Below, piece by piece: positions 6,015-8,951 of a stretch of DNA of 8,951 nucleotides (position 1 is its first letter; each line of letters starts with the position of its first letter). Source of the stretch: Planctomycetota bacterium (GTDB taxonomy: Bacteria; Planctomycetota; Planctomycetia; Isosphaerales; Isosphaeraceae); the NCBI GenBank assembly GCA_021807585.1, contig JAKBCQ010000056.1:1-8951 (forward strand), given 5' to 3'. Under the pieces are notes generated by a model. The model saw only the letters and a program-made list of their open reading frames with translations. It was not told the origin of the DNA and did not search any database. The position numbers and the translations under genes are program-made.

Positions 6015-7901
6015 GTGGATACATTCGTTGATTTATTGAATCCGATCTTCGCGTTCGGCCTGCCGATCGCGGCGTCGATCCCGCTCGGGATCTGGATGGC
6101 GCGCGCCCTCGACGTACCCGAGGAACGCGCCGGCAAGGGAATCGACAAAATTCCGACTTCGCTCGTCGCGCTCTTCGCCGGAAAAACCCCCGAGAAGATG
6201 AACTGGAAGCGATACGCGATTTCGCTGCTCTGGTTTAATCTCGTGTTATTCATTCTTTCATTCCTCATACTTTTGGCTCAGCCGTTCCTCCCGTTCAACC
6301 CCGACGGCAAGCCGGCGCTCTCGGGAGATCTCATCTACAACACCGTTTGCTCGTTTGTGACGAACACCAACCTTCAACACTATTCGGGCGAACAACATCT
6401 CTCTTACTTCAGCCAGCTCGCCGGCGTCGTCTGGCTTCAGTTCGTCACCCCGGCGTGCGGACTCGCCGCGATGCTCGCGACGATCCGCGGACTAAGAGGA
6501 GACGATCATCTCGGCGATTTTTATGTCGATCTCTTCCGTTCATTAATTTACCTCTTTCTGCCTTGCTGCCTGGTCGTCGCGATCGCGCTCGCCGCGACGG
6601 GCGTCCCGATGACGTTCGCGGGATCGGTCAAGGCGGCGTTCCCGGGAATGGACGAACAAACGATCGCGCGGGGCCCGGTCGCGGCCGAAGTCGCGATCAA
6701 ACAACTCGGCACCAACGGCGGCGGCTTCTTCGGCCCGAACTCGGCGCACCCGTTCGAGAACCCGAGCCCGCTTAGCAACATGATTGAAGTTTGTTCGATT
6801 ATTGTGTTGCCGATGGCTTCGATCGTCATGTTGGGAATCATGCTCAAGGCCCGGCGGCACGCCGTCGTGATCTTCGGCGTGATGCTTTCGCTCGTCGTCG
6901 CCGGAGCGATCGTCGCGATCGCCTTCGAGAATCGCCCCAACGCCGCGGTCGCGGGGCTTCCCGTCGTCGCGGGCCCGAATCTCGAAGGCAAAGAGGTTCG
7001 CCTGGGTGCGACAGCCTCCGCAACTTGGTCCGCGATCACCACCGCGACCTCGAACGGCTCGGTCGACGCGATGCACGACAGCTTCAACCCCCTCGGCGGC
7101 CTCGTCCCAATGTCGCTGATGATGTTCAACGTCGCCTTCAGCGGAATCGGCGCCGGATTTGAGAACATGCTTGTATATATAATCGTCGCCGTATTCCTCG
7201 CGGGATTGATGGTGGGACGAACGCCCGAGTATCTGGGTAAAAAGGTCGAGGCGCGCGAGGTCAAATACGCGATGCTCGCTCTTTTGATCCATCCCTTACT
7301 CATCTGCGCCGCGACCGCGATCTTCGCGTCGACCGCGTGGGGCAAGGGAACCGTCGCCAATCCCGGACCGCATGGATTCAGCGAGATCTTATATGAATTC
7401 ACCTCGTCGGCGGCGAACAACGGTTCGGGTTTCGAGGGACTTTCCGACAACAACGTTCCCTGGAACGTCGCCGCGGGGATCGTGCTGCTGCTCGGTCGAT
7501 TCCCTGCGCTCATCTTACCTCTGGCGATCGCGGGCTCGCTCTCCAAGAAGCAACGCGTCCCCACGACCTCGGGAACGCTCCGCTCGGATACGCCAACGTT
7601 CGCCGGCATGTTGCTGGGAACGGTGATTCTCGTCGGCGCGCTCTCGTTCCTCCCCGCGGTCGTCCTGGGACCGATCGCCGACCATGTTGAACGACCCGCA
7701 ACGCAAGCCAAACCGACCGACTCGAAGACCCCCGACGCCAAACCCGACGACTCGAAGACCCCCGACGCCAAACCCGACGACTCGAAGACCCCCGACGCCA
7801 AACAGGCCGATTCGACCGATTCAAACGCCAAATCCGACGACTCGAACAATACGGGCGAGAAATACACGAATATCACGCTTACTGGAGTGAACAAATCATG
7901 A
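6015..7901 (+). CDS. kdpA: KdpA, K+-binding and translocating subunit of Kdp ATPase
   Basis: Polytopic inner-membrane channel-like subunit that selects K+ and passes it to KdpB for ATP-driven uptake. Length 628 residues; the E. coli protein has about 557. Selectivity-filter segments are seen: [11 protein letters not shown] from 116 (Q121 probably matches the E. coli filter glutamine), [15 protein letters not shown] at 232-246, the GLVPM...[10 protein letters not shown] region about 362-384, and [11 protein letters not shown] from 466. Several hydrophobic helices surround them. The family core ends with LGPIADHV near residue 558. The remaining 70 residues are a hydrophilic Asp/Lys/Ser/Thr/Pro tail built of ten-residue repeats, absent from ordinary KdpA. 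GTG start with ribosome site GGGAG; the stop TGA overlaps the kdpB start by four bases, implying translational coupling. Core function is certain; the tail's role is unknown. Confidence 0.97.
   Translation: MDTFVDLLNPIFAFGLPIAASIPLGIWMARALDVPEERAGKGIDKIPTSLVALFAGKTPEKMNWKRYAISLLWFNLVLFILSFLILLAQPFLPFNPDGKPALSGDLIYNTVCSFVTNTNLQHYSGEQHLSYFSQLAGVVWLQFVTPACGLAAMLATIRGLRGDDHLGDFYVDLFRSLIYLFLPCCLVVAIALAATGVPMTFAGSVKAAFPGMDEQTIARGPVAAEVAIKQLGTNGGGFFGPNSAHPFENPSPLSNMIEVCSIIVLPMASIVMLGIMLKARRHAVVIFGVMLSLVVAGAIVAIAFENRPNAAVAGLPVVAGPNLEGKEVRLGATASATWSAITTATSNGSVDAMHDSFNPLGGLVPMSLMMFNVAFSGIGAGFENMLVYIIVAVFLAGLMVGRTPEYLGKKVEAREVKYAMLALLIHPLLICAATAIFASTAWGKGTVANPGPHGFSEILYEFTSSAANNGSGFEGLSDNNVPWNVAAGIVLLLGRFPALILPLAIAGSLSKKQRVPTTSGTLRSDTPTFAGMLLGTVILVGALSFLPAVVLGPIADHVERPATQAKPTDSKTPDAKPDDSKTPDAKPDDSKTPDAKQADSTDSNAKSDDSNNTGEKYTNITLTGVNKS
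7710..7859 (+). repeat. 30-base tandem repeat coding for the KdpA tail
   Basis: Units of 30 bases in the kdpA frame: 7710-7739, 7740-7769 and 7770-7799. The second and third are identical; the first differs at three bases. Two degenerate units follow (7800-7829, 7830-7859). Each encodes ten residues close to [10 protein letters not shown] (the degenerate ones [10 protein letters not shown] and [10 protein letters not shown]). Because the unit is a multiple of three, copy-number change would keep the frame open. The pattern suggests recent duplication by slippage or unequal recombination. Confidence 0.92.
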
Positions 7902-8951
7902 GTTCCGAGGTGCTGGAAGAAACGATCCCCGGGGTCGACGTCGTTGAACTCAAGCAACAGCGACGTCGCACGCGCTCGCTCAGGTTGTTCGAGCCGGCGC
8001 TCGTCAAGCAGGCGACGGTTCAATCGTTCGTGATGCTCGACCCCCGCGTGATGGCTCGCAACCCCGTCATGTTTTTGGTCGAAGTCGGCTTCGTGCTGAC
8101 GGTCGCGGCGACGATCCAATCGATCGTTCAAAGCGCGTCCACGGGTTTGATTCTTTATCAGACGTTTCTGGCGATCCTGCTTTTGATCACGGTTCTCTTC
8201 GCCAACTTCGCCGAGGCGCTCGCCGAGGCGAGGGGCAAGGCGCAGGCCGAGAGTTTGCGAAAGACGCGAATGGACACGCCGGCTTTTCGGCTCGACGACC
8301 CCGCGACGCGGGCCGGGACGATCGTCCCTTCGACCAAGCTCCGCTCGGGTGATTATGTGCTGATTGACGCGGGACAAATCGTTCCCGCCGACGGCGAGGT
8401 CGTCGAGGGGGTCGCGTCGGTCGACGAATCGGCGATCACGGGCGAGAGCGCTCCCGTCATTCGCGAGGCCGGCGGCGATCGTTCGGGTGTGACCGGAGGC
8501 ACGAAGGTTCTTTCCGATTGGATCGTCGTTCAAGTGACAGCCGATCCAGGACATAGCTTTCTCGACAAGATGATAGCACTTGTAGAAGGCGCTTCGCGGC
8601 AAAAAACCCCCAACGAGATCGCGCTCACGATCGTCCTCGCGGCGTTCTCGATCATCTTTTTGATCGTCACCGTCACGCTCGAACCGATGGCTCGCTACTT
8701 TAGTATTTATCTGGATATCCCCACGCTTATCGCCTTGCTTGTCTGTTTGATTCCGACGACGATCGGAGCGTTGTTGGCTGCGATCGGCATCGCGGGGATG
8801 GATCGAGCGCTCGCGGCGAATTTGATCGCCAAGAGCGGCAAGGCGGTCGAGGTCGCCGGCGACGTCGACACCCTCCTGCTCGATAAAACGGGCACGATCA
8901 CGATGGGGAACCGATTCGCAACCCAATTCGTTCCGTTCGCCGGATTGCAAC
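7898..8951 (+). CDS. kdpB: KdpB, catalytic P-type ATPase subunit of Kdp, 3'-truncated
   Basis: ATP-hydrolysing subunit that powers K+ import with KdpA. The frame is open from ATG 7898 to the window end (351 codons, no stop), so the nucleotide domain and last helices are missing. Seen: an N-terminal basic segment and first two helices (around 50-105), actuator-domain TGES at 181-184, the TM4 ion-pathway motif IPTTIG at 285-290 followed by a helix reading into [12 protein letters not shown], the [12 protein letters not shown] stretch, and phosphorylation motif DKTGTIT with D329. These are hallmark KdpB sequences. S184 matches the E. coli serine whose phosphorylation shuts the pump off at high K+; conservation of the residue is seen, the regulation is inferred. 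Start: ATG overlaps the kdpA stop (ATGA), with GGAG at 7884-7887 upstream. kdpC is expected downstream, outside the window. Confidence 0.97.
   Translation, partial: MSSEVLEETIPGVDVVELKQQRRRTRSLRLFEPALVKQATVQSFVMLDPRVMARNPVMFLVEVGFVLTVAATIQSIVQSASTGLILYQTFLAILLLITVLFANFAEALAEARGKAQAESLRKTRMDTPAFRLDDPATRAGTIVPSTKLRSGDYVLIDAGQIVPADGEVVEGVASVDESAITGESAPVIREAGGDRSGVTGGTKVLSDWIVVQVTADPGHSFLDKMIALVEGASRQKTPNEIALTIVLAAFSIIFLIVTVTLEPMARYFSIYLDIPTLIALLVCLIPTTIGALLAAIGIAGMDRALAANLIAKSGKAVEVAGDVDTLLLDKTGTITMGNRFATQFVPFAGLQ

Noticed and set aside
2210..6268. Very long open frame on the - strand (1352 codons)
   Set aside because: It is codon-aligned opposite the regulator and kinase genes, which avoid TTA, CTA and TCA codons. 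The translation is Arg/Asp-rich, has no domain, and crosses three real genes and their spacers.
7710..7859. CRISPR-like array
   Set aside because: The 30-base units are directly adjacent with no spacers and keep the kdpA reading frame.
7684..7890. ORF with Pro/Thr/Arg ten-residue repeats in a second + frame
   Set aside because: It is the out-of-frame reading of the kdpA tandem repeat.
6548..8950. Long open frame on the - strand (800 codons)
   Set aside because: Shadow of kdpA and kdpB produced by the same codon bias; low-complexity charged translation, while the + strand carries unmistakable Kdp motifs.

Overview
The window (8951 bases, GC-rich, strong preference for GATCG-type codons) reads on the + strand only. 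It holds the 3' part of a copper-type P-ATPase gene, a two-component system (NtrC/AlgB-type response regulator followed by a KinB-like membrane histidine kinase), and the start of a kdp potassium-uptake operon (a small membrane ORF, kdpF, kdpA, and kdpB cut off by the window end). No tRNA, rRNA, CRISPR, transposase or phage gene was seen. The organism is a high-GC bacterium with sigma-54-dependent regulation. A planctomycete or similar environmental phylum fits the style of the proteins, but this is an inference from general impression and not from a marker gene.

Layout: 2-2143, P1B ATPase, missing its N-terminal part, with an unusual extra membrane domain of about 200 residues at its C-terminus. 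2144-2227, an AT-rich intergenic spacer (about 26% GC by hand count) that probably carries the promoter of the regulatory genes. 2228-3565, response regulator. 3566-3751, spacer with a perfect inverted repeat. 3752-5620, histidine kinase. 5684-5767 and 5795-5875, two very small single-helix membrane protein genes; the second is kdpF. 5876-6014, spacer with possible RNA hairpins. 6015-7901, kdpA with a repetitive hydrophilic tail. 7898-8951, kdpB (5' 351 codons), overlapping kdpA by four bases.

How they fit together: KdpFABC is the high-affinity ATP-driven K+ uptake pump induced when K+ is scarce. In the textbook arrangement it is controlled by KdpD/KdpE, where KdpE is an OmpR-type regulator. 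Here the adjacent pair is of another type: the regulator has a receiver, a sigma-54-activating AAA+ domain with GAFTGA, and a FIS-type helix-turn-helix, while the kinase has a periplasmic helical sensor, HAMP, PAS and HisKA/HATPase. Gene order and shared strand suggest, but do not prove, that this pair controls the kdp operon. The copper ATPase is separated by an AT-rich spacer and is probably a separate transcription unit.

The points most worth a second look are the non-Kdp type two-component system next to kdp, the unnamed 27-residue membrane ORF ahead of kdpF, the tandem-repeat tail on KdpA, and the extra methionine/cysteine-containing membrane domain fused to the copper ATPase.
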